DNA from: CAWDVR01 sp044869805 | Lineage (GTDB): Bacteria; Acidobacteriota; Thermoanaerobaculia; Multivoradales; SZUA-115 | Length of the DNA stretch: 64,000 nucleotides | Assembly: GCA_044869805.1 (NCBI GenBank) | Contig: JBIOXV010000111.1 | Coordinates: 18,238 to 82,237, forward strand | Reading direction: 5' to 3' | In this document: positions 50,779 through 59,206 of the stretch, piece after piece | Position numbering within the stretch: the first letter of the stretch is position 1 | Layout: every line of letters starts with the position of its first letter | Program-made: the position numbers and the translations under genes | The notes under the pieces: model-generated | Seen by the model: only the letters and a program-made list of their open reading frames with translations | Told to the model about the DNA's origin: nothing | Database searches by the model: none

Positions 50779-51803
50779 CAGGTGATGAGGCGCGACAGCG
50801 CGCCCGTGCGGCTGGGGCGCGACTTGCGCAGGTCGCGGGTGACGTTGATGCGCTTCATCCAGCGGTCCTGCCCGTCATAGCGAGCCTTGAAGGGCCGCCG
50901 GCCGTGTACTCCCTGGTAGTTGTCGATGAAGCAGAAGTCGCCGGTCTCGAGCACCAGGTCCTCGAGCTTCGCGTCCACCGTCTTGACTAGCGCGTCGAAG
51001 GCCTGCTGCGCGGCCTCGTCCTCCACGCGGTCCATGAAGTAGGGGTCGAGGCGGATGTAGGGCGCGCCGGGGTCGCCGAACAGCACGGCGATCTTCTCCG
51101 CCTGGGAATTCATCTTCTCGATCCGCTCGTAGGCGGCGGAGAGCGTGCAGTTGAGCTCGCGGTCGCTCTTCTTGTTCTTCTGGAGGTGCGACTCGTCGGG
51201 GCGGATGGTGAAGTGGGGCTCGAAGAGCGCCGCCAGGTGCGCCGGGTCCAGCTCGAGGTCGGCCATGGCGGCGAAGGTGGTCGGCACGCGGTCCGGGTTG
51301 CGCAGGCAGGCCATCCCCAGGTAGTCGCCGCGGTAGGGGTGGAAGGCGTCCTCGACGTGCCACCACAGGAGCTGCTCGCTGCCGGTGCCGAGCTGCTCCT
51401 TCTCGTTGCCCTTGATGGGGAAGATGTCGTGCACTAGCCGGCCGTCCTGCTGCGTGGACCAGCCGATGCAGTCGCCCAGGAGCGACCCCAGGAGGACGAG
51501 CAGCATCGCCTCCTCCTTGGCCCGGCCACCGGTGGCCTCGGTCTCCCAGTGGTGCGGCGTGGCGCCGATCTTCTCGCCGTCGATGGGGAAGCCGGAAACG
51601 ATGAGCAGCGCCGAGGCCGGCTCGGTGGCGCGGAAGTCGATCATCTCCTCGCGCACGCGGCGTGGCAGCTCGTGGGCGTAGACCGCGGCGAGCTGGTGAA
51701 AGCGCGGGTCTTCGACCGATTCGTAGCGGCCCGACAGCTCGGCGAGCTGCTCCCGGATGTCTGCGGCTTCCTGTGGCGTCAACACCAAGCGTCGTGCGTC
51801 CAT
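50778..51803 (-). CDS. VioC-like Fe(II)/2-oxoglutarate dioxygenase, predicted arginine 3-hydroxylase
   Basis: 341 aa. Clavaminate-synthase-like/TauD fold. The iron site is H149-x-E151 (in LLWWHVEDAF) and distal H300 (DNYQGVHGRRP); the 2-oxoglutarate Arg is R314. H300 to R314 are 14 apart, exactly as H316 and R330 in VioC. VioC/OrfP convert L-arginine to 3-hydroxy-L-arginine, the substrate of capreomycidine synthase, which is the neighbour. ATG 51803 follows AGGGGGAA. A cluster for capreomycidine- or streptolidine-type amino acid supply is strongly suggested by the pair. Confidence 0.88.
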   Translation of the reverse strand: MDARRLVLTPQEAADIREQLAELSGRYESVEDPRFHQLAAVYAHELPRRVREEMIDFRATEPASALLIVSGFPIDGEKIGATPHHWETEATGGRAKEEAMLLVLLGSLLGDCIGWSTQQDGRLVHDIFPIKGNEKEQLGTGSEQLLWWHVEDAFHPYRGDYLGMACLRNPDRVPTTFAAMADLELDPAHLAALFEPHFTIRPDESHLQKNKKSDRELNCTLSAAYERIEKMNSQAEKIAVLFGDPGAPYIRLDPYFMDRVEDEAAQQAFDALVKTVDAKLEDLVLETGDFCFIDNYQGVHGRRPFKARYDGQDRWMKRINVTRDLRKSRPSRTGALSRLIT

Positions 51804-51884
51804 GCTTCCCCCTGGGAGCTCGCGGCAATTGCGCCGCGGCCGAACTAGAGTGCCGGCGACTCGGGAATTGGGGACGAGCGAGGC

Positions 51885-53543
51885 TCAGCCCGGCGTCGCG
51901 ATGGCCGCTACGGGGCCGGCCGGCTCCACCGCCCGAGGGCTGCCGTCGTAGCACAGCCGGCCGTACTCGAGCTTGATCAGGCGGTCGGCGACGCCGTAGT
52001 ACTGCTCGTCGTGGCTGATCACCACCACCGTCTTGCCTCGCCCGCGCAGCTCGGGCAGCAGGTGGTGGTAGAAGAGGCGCTTGAACAGCGGGTCCTGGTC
52101 CGCCGCCCACTCGTCGAAGAGGTAGATCGGCCGGTCCTCGAGGTAGGCGGTTAGGAGCGCCAGCCGCTTGCGCTGGCCGGCGGAGAGCGCGGTGGTCGAC
52201 AGCCTGCCGTCCGTCACCTGCACTTTGTGGTCGAGCTTGAGCTCGCGCAGGTAGGAGGCCGCGGCCTCGTCCAGCCCCTCGGCCGGCAGGCCCAGGAGCT
52301 GGGGGAAGAGGTAGAAGTCGGAGAACACGGCCGAGAAGCGGTTGCGGTAGGCCTCGCGGTTGGCCGTGGTCACCGGCTCGCCGTCGACGAGGATGCGGCC
52401 GCCCTCCGGCTCGTAGAGGCCGACCAGCAGCTTGGCGAGCGTCGTCTTGCCGCTGCCGTTGCCGCCGGCCACGATCAGCAGCTCCCGCGGCCGGAGCTCG
52501 AGGTCGATCGGCCCCAGGGTGAAGCTCTCCTGCGGGTTCTCGCCGGCGTAGCCGTGCATCACCCCCTCGAGCGTGAGGTCGCGCCAGGTCGGCGCCGCGA
52601 GCTCGGCGGCGGACGGCGCCTCGGGCCTGAGCGACAGGCCCAGCTCGTCGATGCGCGCCAGCGAGATGCGGGCGCGGCCGAAGTCCGGCGTCGAGTCCAG
52701 CACCACCTGCAGTGGCGTCACCATGTAGACCAGGACCACCACGTAGGCCACCGTCACCTCGTGGGAGAGGCCCGGCAGCAGGGTGCGCCCGGCGAGCAGC
52801 ACGCCCACCACCAGGAAGAGCAGGGCGTGGCCCCAGGCCGCGGCCGAGGCGAAGATCAGCCCGGCCTGGACCTGGGCGCCGCGCTGCGAGTCGGCGGCCT
52901 CTTCGAGCGAGGCCAGGAACGAGCCGCGCCGCCCGGCGTGGAGCTTGAGCTCCTTGTTGCCCTCGGTGAGGCCGCGGAAGTGGTCGAGCAGCCTGTCCTG
53001 GAGGTGGCGCGCGCGGCGGAAGCGCTCGACGCCGGCCAGGAGCGGCAGGCGGTAAGTGGCGATGCCGAAGACCAGCAGCGCCACCAGGACGATGAACAGC
53101 GCCGGCGACAGCCAGGCGAGGTAGCCGAGGCAGCCGGCCACGATGGCGCCGTTGATCACCACCACCGGCAGCAGCACGATGGTCGCCGAGAGGATCGCGA
53201 CGTCGGTGGTCAAGACCGCCAGCAGCTTGGCCGGCCCCACCAGCTCGAGCTGGCGCAGCGGCGAGGCGAGGATCTGGCGCGACAGCGAGAGGCGCAGGTC
53301 GAGAATCGCGCCCTGGGCGAGGCGCTGGAGCAGGAAGACGGAGAGCAGGCGGGTCAGGGGGGCGAGCAGGCAGAGGGCGACGAAGGCGAGGAAGAAGGCC
53401 CTGCCGGGCTCCGTCTCCCGGGTCACCGCTTCGCTGATCAGGGCCAGCAGGCCGGTCGAGGCGGCACCGCTCAGGATGCCGACCACGACGGCCAGCACCA
53501 GGAGGGTGCGGGAGTAGCGAAGGAGGGTCGCGAGCAGCGACAT
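51885..53543 (-). CDS. Cyclic-peptide-type ABC exporter (SyrD/PvdE family)
   Basis: 552 aa, single-chain half transporter. Six membrane helices (residues ~10-310) precede the nucleotide-binding domain: Walker A GGNGSGKTT (about 376), signature LSAGQRKRL (about 467), Walker B PIYLFDEW. The C-terminal part and ELKLHAGRR in the loop match the SyrD/PvdE (cyclic peptide transporter) subgroup, which exports nonribosomal peptides or siderophore precursors. It is the first gene of the minus-strand unit with vioC- and vioD-like genes, so it should export the product. Confidence 0.9.
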   Translation of the reverse strand: MSLLATLLRYSRTLLVLAVVVGILSGAASTGLLALISEAVTRETEPGRAFFLAFVALCLLAPLTRLLSVFLLQRLAQGAILDLRLSLSRQILASPLRQLELVGPAKLLAVLTTDVAILSATIVLLPVVVINGAIVAGCLGYLAWLSPALFIVLVALLVFGIATYRLPLLAGVERFRRARHLQDRLLDHFRGLTEGNKELKLHAGRRGSFLASLEEAADSQRGAQVQAGLIFASAAAWGHALLFLVVGVLLAGRTLLPGLSHEVTVAYVVVLVYMVTPLQVVLDSTPDFGRARISLARIDELGLSLRPEAPSAAELAAPTWRDLTLEGVMHGYAGENPQESFTLGPIDLELRPRELLIVAGGNGSGKTTLAKLLVGLYEPEGGRILVDGEPVTTANREAYRNRFSAVFSDFYLFPQLLGLPAEGLDEAAASYLRELKLDHKVQVTDGRLSTTALSAGQRKRLALLTAYLEDRPIYLFDEWAADQDPLFKRLFYHHLLPELRGRGKTVVVISHDEQYYGVADRLIKLEYGRLCYDGSPRAVEPAGPVAAIATPG

Positions 53544-53602
53544 GCGCGAGGGGGGAGAGTCCGCCGACCGACCAGAGTGCAGTGAAGAGCGCCGACCGTG
53601 AC

Positions 53603-53618
53603 ACGCAAACTACGCAAA
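53603..53618. promoter_or_regulatory. Possible operator: ACGCAAA direct repeats
   Basis: ACGCAAA at 53603-53609 and again at 53612-53618 (9-nt period) in the divergent region between the exporter and radical SAM genes. Head-to-tail 7-mers about one helical turn apart could bind a regulator controlling both sides of the cluster. Confidence 0.3.
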
Positions 53619-53790
53619 TGGAGGGGGTTGCCGATCTCTATCCGTTGTATGCTCCGCGCCCGATGCTGCGGGTTTCCCGCCCTCCGGCCCCGATCCGGGC
53701 GGCTCTTCTTCCGTTTCGTCACACCTCGCACGGTCACAGCACTCTCTGGAGAGACGCTGAAAAACGTGCACCGACGAGAAACGGAGAACC

Positions 53791-55032
53791 ATGAAGATCC
53801 TGCTGCTCAATCCCAACGTCCTCGACCCTCCGGTGTTCCCGGTCGGCCTCGAATACACCGCCGAGCACCTGGTCAACGAGGGCTGGGACTGCTCGGTGCT
53901 CGACATGAACGTGTCCCGGGACCTCTCCCGCGTCCCCGGCCACGACCTGCTGCTGATCGCCGTGCGCAACCTCGACAGCGGCGTCGCCAACTCGGTCTTC
54001 GAGCTGCAGCGCACCCGCGAGGTGATCCGCGAGATCCGCAAGTACCACTCCGGGCGCATCGCCGTCGCCGGCAGCGGCGTCAACCTGGTGCCGGAGGCGA
54101 CGCGCGCCTACCTGGGCGTGGACCACGCCCTCGCCTCGAAGGGCTTCGGCGCGGTCGACAAGCTGCTCGCCATGCTCAGCGCCGGCGAAGAGCCGCCGCC
54201 GGTGATCCGCGACTTCTCGCAGTACGTCAACGGCCGCTTCCGCCGCAACGTGATGGACAAGGCCTTCTACCTCGGCAAGGGCGACAAGATCGGCGTCGCC
54301 ACCAAATTCGGCTGCCCGTTCAGTTGCCAGTACTGCGACTACCCGGGGGTGGACGGCCACCACGTGGTGCAACGGCCGACCGAGGAGGTGGTGGCCGAGG
54401 TCGCCAGCCTGCGCGAGCAGGGGATCAAGAGCATCTTCTTCTGCGACGCGGTGTTCAACATTCCGGTCAAGTCGGCGAACAAGCTGCTGCGCGCCATGCT
54501 CGAGGCAGGGATGACGGACGTCGACTGGGACGGCTTCATCAACCCCCACAAGGCGGCCTTCACCCGCGAGTTCGCCGAGCTGCTGCCGCTCTTCGGCCGC
54601 AAGCTGGTCTACTTCGGGGTCGACAGCCTGTGCGACCCGGTGCTGCTCGAGCTGCGCAAGGGCTTCACCGTGGCCGACGTGCGGCGCGCCGTCGCGGTGT
54701 GCCACGAGCTCGGCATGGAGGTGGCGTGCAGCCTGCTCTTCGGCCACCCGTGCGAGACCCCGGAGACGGTCGCCGAGACCTTCCGCACCCTGGACACCAT
54801 CCCCTTCAAGGACGTGGACGTGACGCCGCGGGTGCGCCTCTACCCCGAGGCCCCGCTGTTCGAGATCGCCAAGGCCCAGGGCATCGTCCGCGAGGAGAGC
54901 GATCTCCTGGAGCCCGTGATGTACCCCAGCGCGCCGGGGGTCTTCGATACCATCGTGCGCCACGCCGCGGCGCGGCCCCACTGCCACATGGACAACCTGG
55001 ACCGCTATCGAGTGGAGATCTCGGCCGCGTGA
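53791..55032 (+). CDS. Radical SAM enzyme with degenerate B12-binding-like N-terminus
   Basis: 413 aa. N-terminal ~170 residues resemble the Rossmann fold that binds cobalamin in class B radical SAM enzymes (KILLLNPNVLDPPVFPVGLEYTAEHL...RIAVAGSGVNLVPEATRAY), but a clear DxHxxG is not seen. The radical SAM domain has CPFSCQYC (Cys175, Cys179, Cys182), which binds the 4Fe-4S cluster, then a TIM-barrel region with FFCDAVFNI and VYFGVDSL. Role in the cluster is open: C-methylation, epimerisation or ring modification of a peptide precursor. AACGGAGAACC precedes ATG 53791. Confidence 0.85.
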   Translation: MKILLLNPNVLDPPVFPVGLEYTAEHLVNEGWDCSVLDMNVSRDLSRVPGHDLLLIAVRNLDSGVANSVFELQRTREVIREIRKYHSGRIAVAGSGVNLVPEATRAYLGVDHALASKGFGAVDKLLAMLSAGEEPPPVIRDFSQYVNGRFRRNVMDKAFYLGKGDKIGVATKFGCPFSCQYCDYPGVDGHHVVQRPTEEVVAEVASLREQGIKSIFFCDAVFNIPVKSANKLLRAMLEAGMTDVDWDGFINPHKAAFTREFAELLPLFGRKLVYFGVDSLCDPVLLELRKGFTVADVRRAVAVCHELGMEVACSLLFGHPCETPETVAETFRTLDTIPFKDVDVTPRVRLYPEAPLFEIAKAQGIVREESDLLEPVMYPSAPGVFDTIVRHAAARPHCHMDNLDRYRVEISAA

Positions 55033-55065
55033 GACCGTGGCGGGCGGGTGGATGAGCACCCTCGA

Positions 55066-57474
55066 ATGAGCACCCTGGGGCGGGACCTCGCCGTGGCGCT
55101 GCGCGCGCTGCGCAGCAACCTCGGGCCGACCGTGGTGGCGGTGGTGTCGTTCGCGCTCGGCATCGGCGCCGCGACCACCATCTTCTCGGCGATCGACGTA
55201 TTCATGATCCGGCCGGTGTCGTTCGAGCGCGGCGACGACCTGGTGCTGCTCCTCACCCTGAACGCGCAGCGCGGCGGCCGGCCCAGCCGCAGCTCGATGC
55301 CCGACATCCGCGACTGGCAGGCCCAGAGCAAGACGCTCGACATCGCTCCCTACCAGTCCGCCGGCTTCAACGTCTCCGGTGGCGACCTGCCGGAGCGCAT
55401 GGACGCTTTCGCCGTGGGCGTCAACTTCTTCTCGCTGCTGCGGGTGCGCCCGGCGGAGGGCCGCGACTTCCTGCCCGAGGACGGCCGGCCCGGCGGTGCG
55501 CCGGTGGTGATCCTCACCGACCGCGGCGCACGGCGGCGCTATGGCGGCGAGCCGGCCGCGGCGGTGGGCAAGGGCCTGTCGCTCGACGGCGTGCCCTACA
55601 CCGTGGTCGGCGTCATGCCTCCCGGATTCCGCTTCGGCGAGGGCTTCGTGGACGCCTTCCTGCCCATCGTGGTGAGCGGCGAGGAGGCCCGCGGCGCGCG
55701 CGTCTTCTACCCCCTGGGCCGGGTGCGAGAAGGGCGGAGCCTGGCCGAGGCCCGCGCCGAGATGGAGGGCATCGCCCGCCGGCTCTCGGCGGCCCATCCC
55801 GAGAACGCCGGCAACGGCTCCCGCATCATCAGGATGCAGGAGTACTGGCACGACGAGGAGTTCCGGCAGGCGAGCCTGATCTGCGGCGCCGCCGCGTTGT
55901 TCGTGCTGCTGATCGCCTGCGGCAACGTCGCCAACCTGCTGCTGATCCGCGCCCTGGGGCGGGGGAGGGAGATCGCCCTCGAGGGAGCGCTGGGCGCCAG
56001 CCGCGGCCGGATTGTCGGCCGCCAGCTCAGCGAGAGCCTGCTGCTGGCGCTGGCCGGCGGTTTCTTCGGGGTCCTGCTCGCGGTGGCCGGGGTGCGCGGC
56101 TTCGCCTCGCTCCTGGACCCGGGCCACCCCGATATCGAGCAGCTCCGTATAGGCTTGAGACCGCTCCTCTTCACCCTGGTGGTAGTGGCGGTCGCCGCCC
56201 TCGCCGCCGGTCTCGTCCCGGCCCTGCGCAGCTCGCGGCCGAACCTCGCCCAAGCGCTGCGCGAGGGCGGGCGCACCGGCACCGCGGGCAAGGGCGGCCG
56301 GCTGCGCAAGGCCTTGGCCACCGCCGAGGTCTGCCTCGCCCTGGTGCTGCTGGTCGGTGCCGGGCTCCTCATGCGGTCCTACCTGCGCCTCGCCGGCACC
56401 GAGACCGGCTTCGATCCCAAGGGCGTGCTCACCTTCCAGATCACCCTGCCCGAGGCGCGCTACGGGGACGACAACCAGGTGCGGATCTTCGAGCGCCAGC
56501 TCCTCGAGCGGCTGGCGGCGATGCCCGGCGTCGAGGCGGTGGGAGCCACCTCCCACGTGCCGACCCGCGGCAGTGACAACACCGGCTACGGCATCCCGGG
56601 GCAGGACCTGGGCGCTCCCGACCAGGCGCCGACCGCCGCCCTCAAGCACGTGGCGCCCGGCTACTTCACCGTGCTGCGCATGAGGATGGCGGCCGGCCGC
56701 GAGATCGGCTGGAACGACACCGCGGACAGCCCACCCGTGGTGGTGGTCAACGAGTCCTTCGCCACCCGGCACTGGCCGGGCCAGGGCGGTTCCCACGAGA
56801 ACGCTGTCGGCCAGCGCGTGGAGCTCGACGGCGTGCTGCACGAGGTGGTGGGCGTGGCGCGCGACGTGCGCGACTTCGGGCCCGAGAACGCGGCCCAGCC
56901 GACTCTCCTCAAGGCCGTCTTCCAGGCCGCGCCGCGCAACCTGACGCTGGTGCTGCGCGCCGCGGGCGACCCCGCGTCGCTGGTCAACCCGGTGCGGCGG
57001 GAGGTGGCGCGCCTCGACTCCGCCCAGGCGATCCACGAAGTGCTGACCATGGACCATGTGCTCGCCGGCTGGCTCGGCGGCCAGCGCGCGATGATGCAGA
57101 TCCTGGTCGTGGTCTCCGCCATCGCGCTGATACTGGCGGTGATCGGCGTCTACGGCGTGATGGCCTACTCCGTGGCCCAGCGCCGGCGCGAGATCGGCAT
57201 CCGCATGGCGATCGGCGCCGAGCGCCGCAGCGTGCTGTCGCTGGTAATGGGCGAAGGCGCGCGCCTGACCGGCCTCGGCGTCGGCCTCGGCCTGGTCCTG
57301 GCCTTCGTCGCCACCCGCCTCCTGGCCTTCTTCCTCTACGGCGTCGGGCCATTCGACGCCCTGACCTTCTTCGGCGTGGCGCTCCTCCTCCTCGCCGTCG
57401 GCCTCGCCGCCACCTACCTCCCGGCCCTGCGCGCTACGAAAGTCGACCCGATCCGGGTGCTGCGGGAGGAGTGA
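55066..57474 (+). CDS. MacB/ADOP-type ABC permease (orphan permease)
   Basis: 802 aa from ATG 55066 (808 aa from GTG 55048). Two FtsX-like permease modules, each with an extracellular MacB periplasmic core domain: the first at LRALRSNLGPTVVAVVSFALGIGAATTIFSAID..., the second after about residue 410; four C-terminal helices near each module. This is the acidobacterial duplicated orphan permease (ADOP) plan, without an ATPase of its own. A duplicated ATGAGCACCCT(C/G) near the start (55052 and 55066) could reflect a small tandem duplication and makes start choice uncertain. Could serve in self-resistance or export, or simply be next to the cluster. Confidence 0.88.
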   Translation: MSTLGRDLAVALRALRSNLGPTVVAVVSFALGIGAATTIFSAIDVFMIRPVSFERGDDLVLLLTLNAQRGGRPSRSSMPDIRDWQAQSKTLDIAPYQSAGFNVSGGDLPERMDAFAVGVNFFSLLRVRPAEGRDFLPEDGRPGGAPVVILTDRGARRRYGGEPAAAVGKGLSLDGVPYTVVGVMPPGFRFGEGFVDAFLPIVVSGEEARGARVFYPLGRVREGRSLAEARAEMEGIARRLSAAHPENAGNGSRIIRMQEYWHDEEFRQASLICGAAALFVLLIACGNVANLLLIRALGRGREIALEGALGASRGRIVGRQLSESLLLALAGGFFGVLLAVAGVRGFASLLDPGHPDIEQLRIGLRPLLFTLVVVAVAALAAGLVPALRSSRPNLAQALREGGRTGTAGKGGRLRKALATAEVCLALVLLVGAGLLMRSYLRLAGTETGFDPKGVLTFQITLPEARYGDDNQVRIFERQLLERLAAMPGVEAVGATSHVPTRGSDNTGYGIPGQDLGAPDQAPTAALKHVAPGYFTVLRMRMAAGREIGWNDTADSPPVVVVNESFATRHWPGQGGSHENAVGQRVELDGVLHEVVGVARDVRDFGPENAAQPTLLKAVFQAAPRNLTLVLRAAGDPASLVNPVRREVARLDSAQAIHEVLTMDHVLAGWLGGQRAMMQILVVVSAIALILAVIGVYGVMAYSVAQRRREIGIRMAIGAERRSVLSLVMGEGARLTGLGVGLGLVLAFVATRLLAFFLYGVGPFDALTFFGVALLLLAVGLAATYLPALRATKVDPIRVLREE

Positions 57475-57851
57475 GGGGACGAGGGGCCGCGGTGCCGGAG
57501 GCTGGTTTCAAGCTCTCCAATCTTGCCTTCCAGGAAGAGACGCAGGCAGTCGGTCGAACAGAACAGCATCGAGCAGAATCCAGCGTGCGGCTCGACCAAG
57601 ACCTGCGTGATGGAGCTGGTCTCCCGGAAGTCACCGAGGCCATGGTCGTGGGCCCCATGCCAGGTAAGGGTGAGAAACGCTTCGACATCGCCAGTCACTG
57701 CCGCCTTGGTACGGTTCTTCTTGTCAAAGGCGAGAGCGCCCCCACCCAGCTCCACTAAAGAGTGTGGCTCGCCAACAGGGCGCCGCCCACACTCGGGACA
57801 TAGCCGCTCTTGGATTGACGGGGACGCTGAGCTTCTTCGAGTACTGGACAT
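57414..57851 (-). CDS. Small Cys-rich (zinc-ribbon-like) orphan protein
   Basis: 145 aa. Cys pairs CPECGR (about 18) and FCSTDCLRLFL (about 97) with an intervening beta-rich part suggest a zinc ribbon. DNA is visibly more AT-rich than the flanking cluster, and codon use differs. The last ~20 residues are read antisense to the 3' end of the permease gene, so the true stop may differ or the gene may be truncated by its insertion point. Function unknown; it could be part of a mobile cargo group with the genes to the right. Confidence 0.55.
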   Translation of the reverse strand: MSSTRRSSASPSIQERLCPECGRRPVGEPHSLVELGGGALAFDKKNRTKAAVTGDVEAFLTLTWHGAHDHGLGDFRETSSITQVLVEPHAGFCSMLFCSTDCLRLFLEGKIGELETSLRHRGPSSPHSSRSTRIGSTFVARRAGR

Positions 57852-58039
57852 CGGACGACCCTCCAGGCGGCCGGTTGGTCACTGCATGCAGGTTCCGGTA
57901 GAGAGACAGATTCCGCTGGAGAGGCTTCCAAGCGCTTCTTCCGCCTTCTCTCCTCCAGGCCCAGCCGCTGTCGGGATTGTACGCCCGGAGGCCGCAGGCG
58001 CTGGTGGCTGCGCTACGCTCGCGGGTCGAGGAGGTCAGC

Positions 58040-58483
58040 ATGGATGAGTCCGGTGTAATCTTGACGGCCGTGCTGCCGATGCTTGGCGTGGTGGTCGGAG
58101 CTGCTCTCCAGTACTGGATCACCAGGTCGAGCGAGCGGCAGAGGCAGACGGAGCTGTTGCGGGACCAGGCCTACGCCGACTACCTTCGCGGGGTCGCTCA
58201 GCAGGGCGCGGCGGCGCGTTTTGGTGTGCCAAAGCGCGAGGAGATACTCTGGACCGTGGCCGACGCGAAGGCCCGGATCACGATTCTTGGATCGACGCGA
58301 GTCTGTGAGGCGCTGGCGCGCTTCGAGAGAGCTGGACCTGTTCTCGACGAAGCTCGTAGCGGTTTGTTCGTCGAGATCTGCCAGGCGATGCGAGCTGACT
58401 GCGCAGGCAGACAGGGCCCGCTGAGCGCGGACGATGTCGAGTGGATCTTGCTTGAGAAGAAGCCCAAGCCAGCTGCTCGGTGA
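58040..58483 (+). CDS. Small membrane-anchored protein, unknown function
   Basis: 147 aa from ATG 58040 (frame open from TTG 57977). One N-terminal transmembrane helix (VILTAVLPMLGVVVGAALQYWITR) then a cytosolic helical domain (RQRQTELLRDQAYADYLRGVAQQG ... ITILGSTRVCEALARFE). This layout is common in small proteins of mobile regions. GGAGGTCAGC precedes the ATG. No family assigned. Confidence 0.65.
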   Translation: MDESGVILTAVLPMLGVVVGAALQYWITRSSERQRQTELLRDQAYADYLRGVAQQGAAARFGVPKREEILWTVADAKARITILGSTRVCEALARFERAGPVLDEARSGLFVEICQAMRADCAGRQGPLSADDVEWILLEKKPKPAAR

Positions 58484-58496
58484 GGGCGGGCTTCAG

Positions 58497-58680
58497 ATGT
58501 TCGACCTCAGCGTGGGGCGGCCGGCGGGGCTTCGGGCCCGCCGAGTGAGGGACGCGCCGCGCGGCTCTGGGCATCACCCAACAGCAGGTGGGTCACCTCG
58601 ACGTCGGCCGCCGGCGCGTGCCGGTTTCTACGCTGCTGGCGCTGGCTCGCAGCCGAAGCCGGGCTCCGAAGCAGACCGCT
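58497..58680 (+). pseudogene. Frameshifted remnant of an Xre-type helix-turn-helix gene
   Basis: ATG 58497 opens MFDLSVGRPAGLRARRVRDAPR; from 58564 the next frame continues (A)LGITQQQVGHLDVGRRRVPVSTLLALARSRS. Joined, they read as a typical HTH_3 domain ('R..r.aLGiTQqqvg.le.GrrrvpvstLlalAr') broken by a frame change near 58562. Either a decayed antitoxin/regulator or a sequencing indel. Confidence 0.5.
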
Positions 58681-58689
58681 GGCGGTCGG

Positions 58690-59190
58690 CTATGGCACTC
58701 TGAGGTCGTACTGCGGCGGCCGCGGCGGGTGGCCCTCACAAGGGCTTCCCTTCAGAGAATCGGGGCCGTCCGGGAAAAAGCGGTCGCTCCGAATTGAGTC
58801 GAGAGCCAGTCGAGCGAGAAACGCCTCGTGACTCTCAGGCTTCTCGATAGTGAGGACCTCCTCCAACGCACGCTCGGCAGAGGTTCCCGCGAGTGAGCAG
58901 CCGCGTTGCTGCACGAGCCAAATAACCTGAATCGCAGAGGTCTTGGGAAGGGTCGCTCGCTTTCCAGAGGCGTAAGGGGCCATCAGCTCTGCGGCTTCCC
59001 AGCCGTACCAGGAGATCGCTGCCTCCGCACGGCCCTGTGCCAGGCCATGGTTGCGGAAGTGCGCCTCGTATGCGGCGATCTTCTCTGGCAGGGAGAGCCT
59101 TTCAAAGTTCTTCGGCAGGCTAGGGCAGGCCACAGCCCCAAGGGCGCAGCCCACCAGCAGGAACCTCTTGGAGATCGATAGGTGATTCAT
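58690..59190 (-). CDS. Small lipoprotein after the RHS gene, candidate immunity protein
   Basis: 166 aa from ATG 59190. Signal peptide FLLVGCALGAVAC with a possible lipobox at Cys15 or Cys22, so it is probably lipid-anchored in the envelope. The rest is mostly helical (EKIAAYEAHFRNHGLAQGRAEAAISWYGWEAAELMAP...) with no recognised domain. It begins 16 nt after the RHS stop on the same strand, the usual place of a cognate immunity gene, but its protective role is only inferred from position. Confidence 0.55.
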   Translation of the reverse strand: MNHLSISKRFLLVGCALGAVACPSLPKNFERLSLPEKIAAYEAHFRNHGLAQGRAEAAISWYGWEAAELMAPYASGKRATLPKTSAIQVIWLVQQRGCSLAGTSAERALEEVLTIEKPESHEAFLARLALDSIRSDRFFPDGPDSLKGSPCEGHPPRPPQYDLRVP

Positions 59191-59206
59191 GGCCTTTGCC
59201 TCGCTA

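Noticed and set aside
53734..57057. 1107-aa minus-strand open frame opposite the radical SAM and permease genes
   Set aside because: Spans two well-supported plus-strand genes and lacks any domain pattern.
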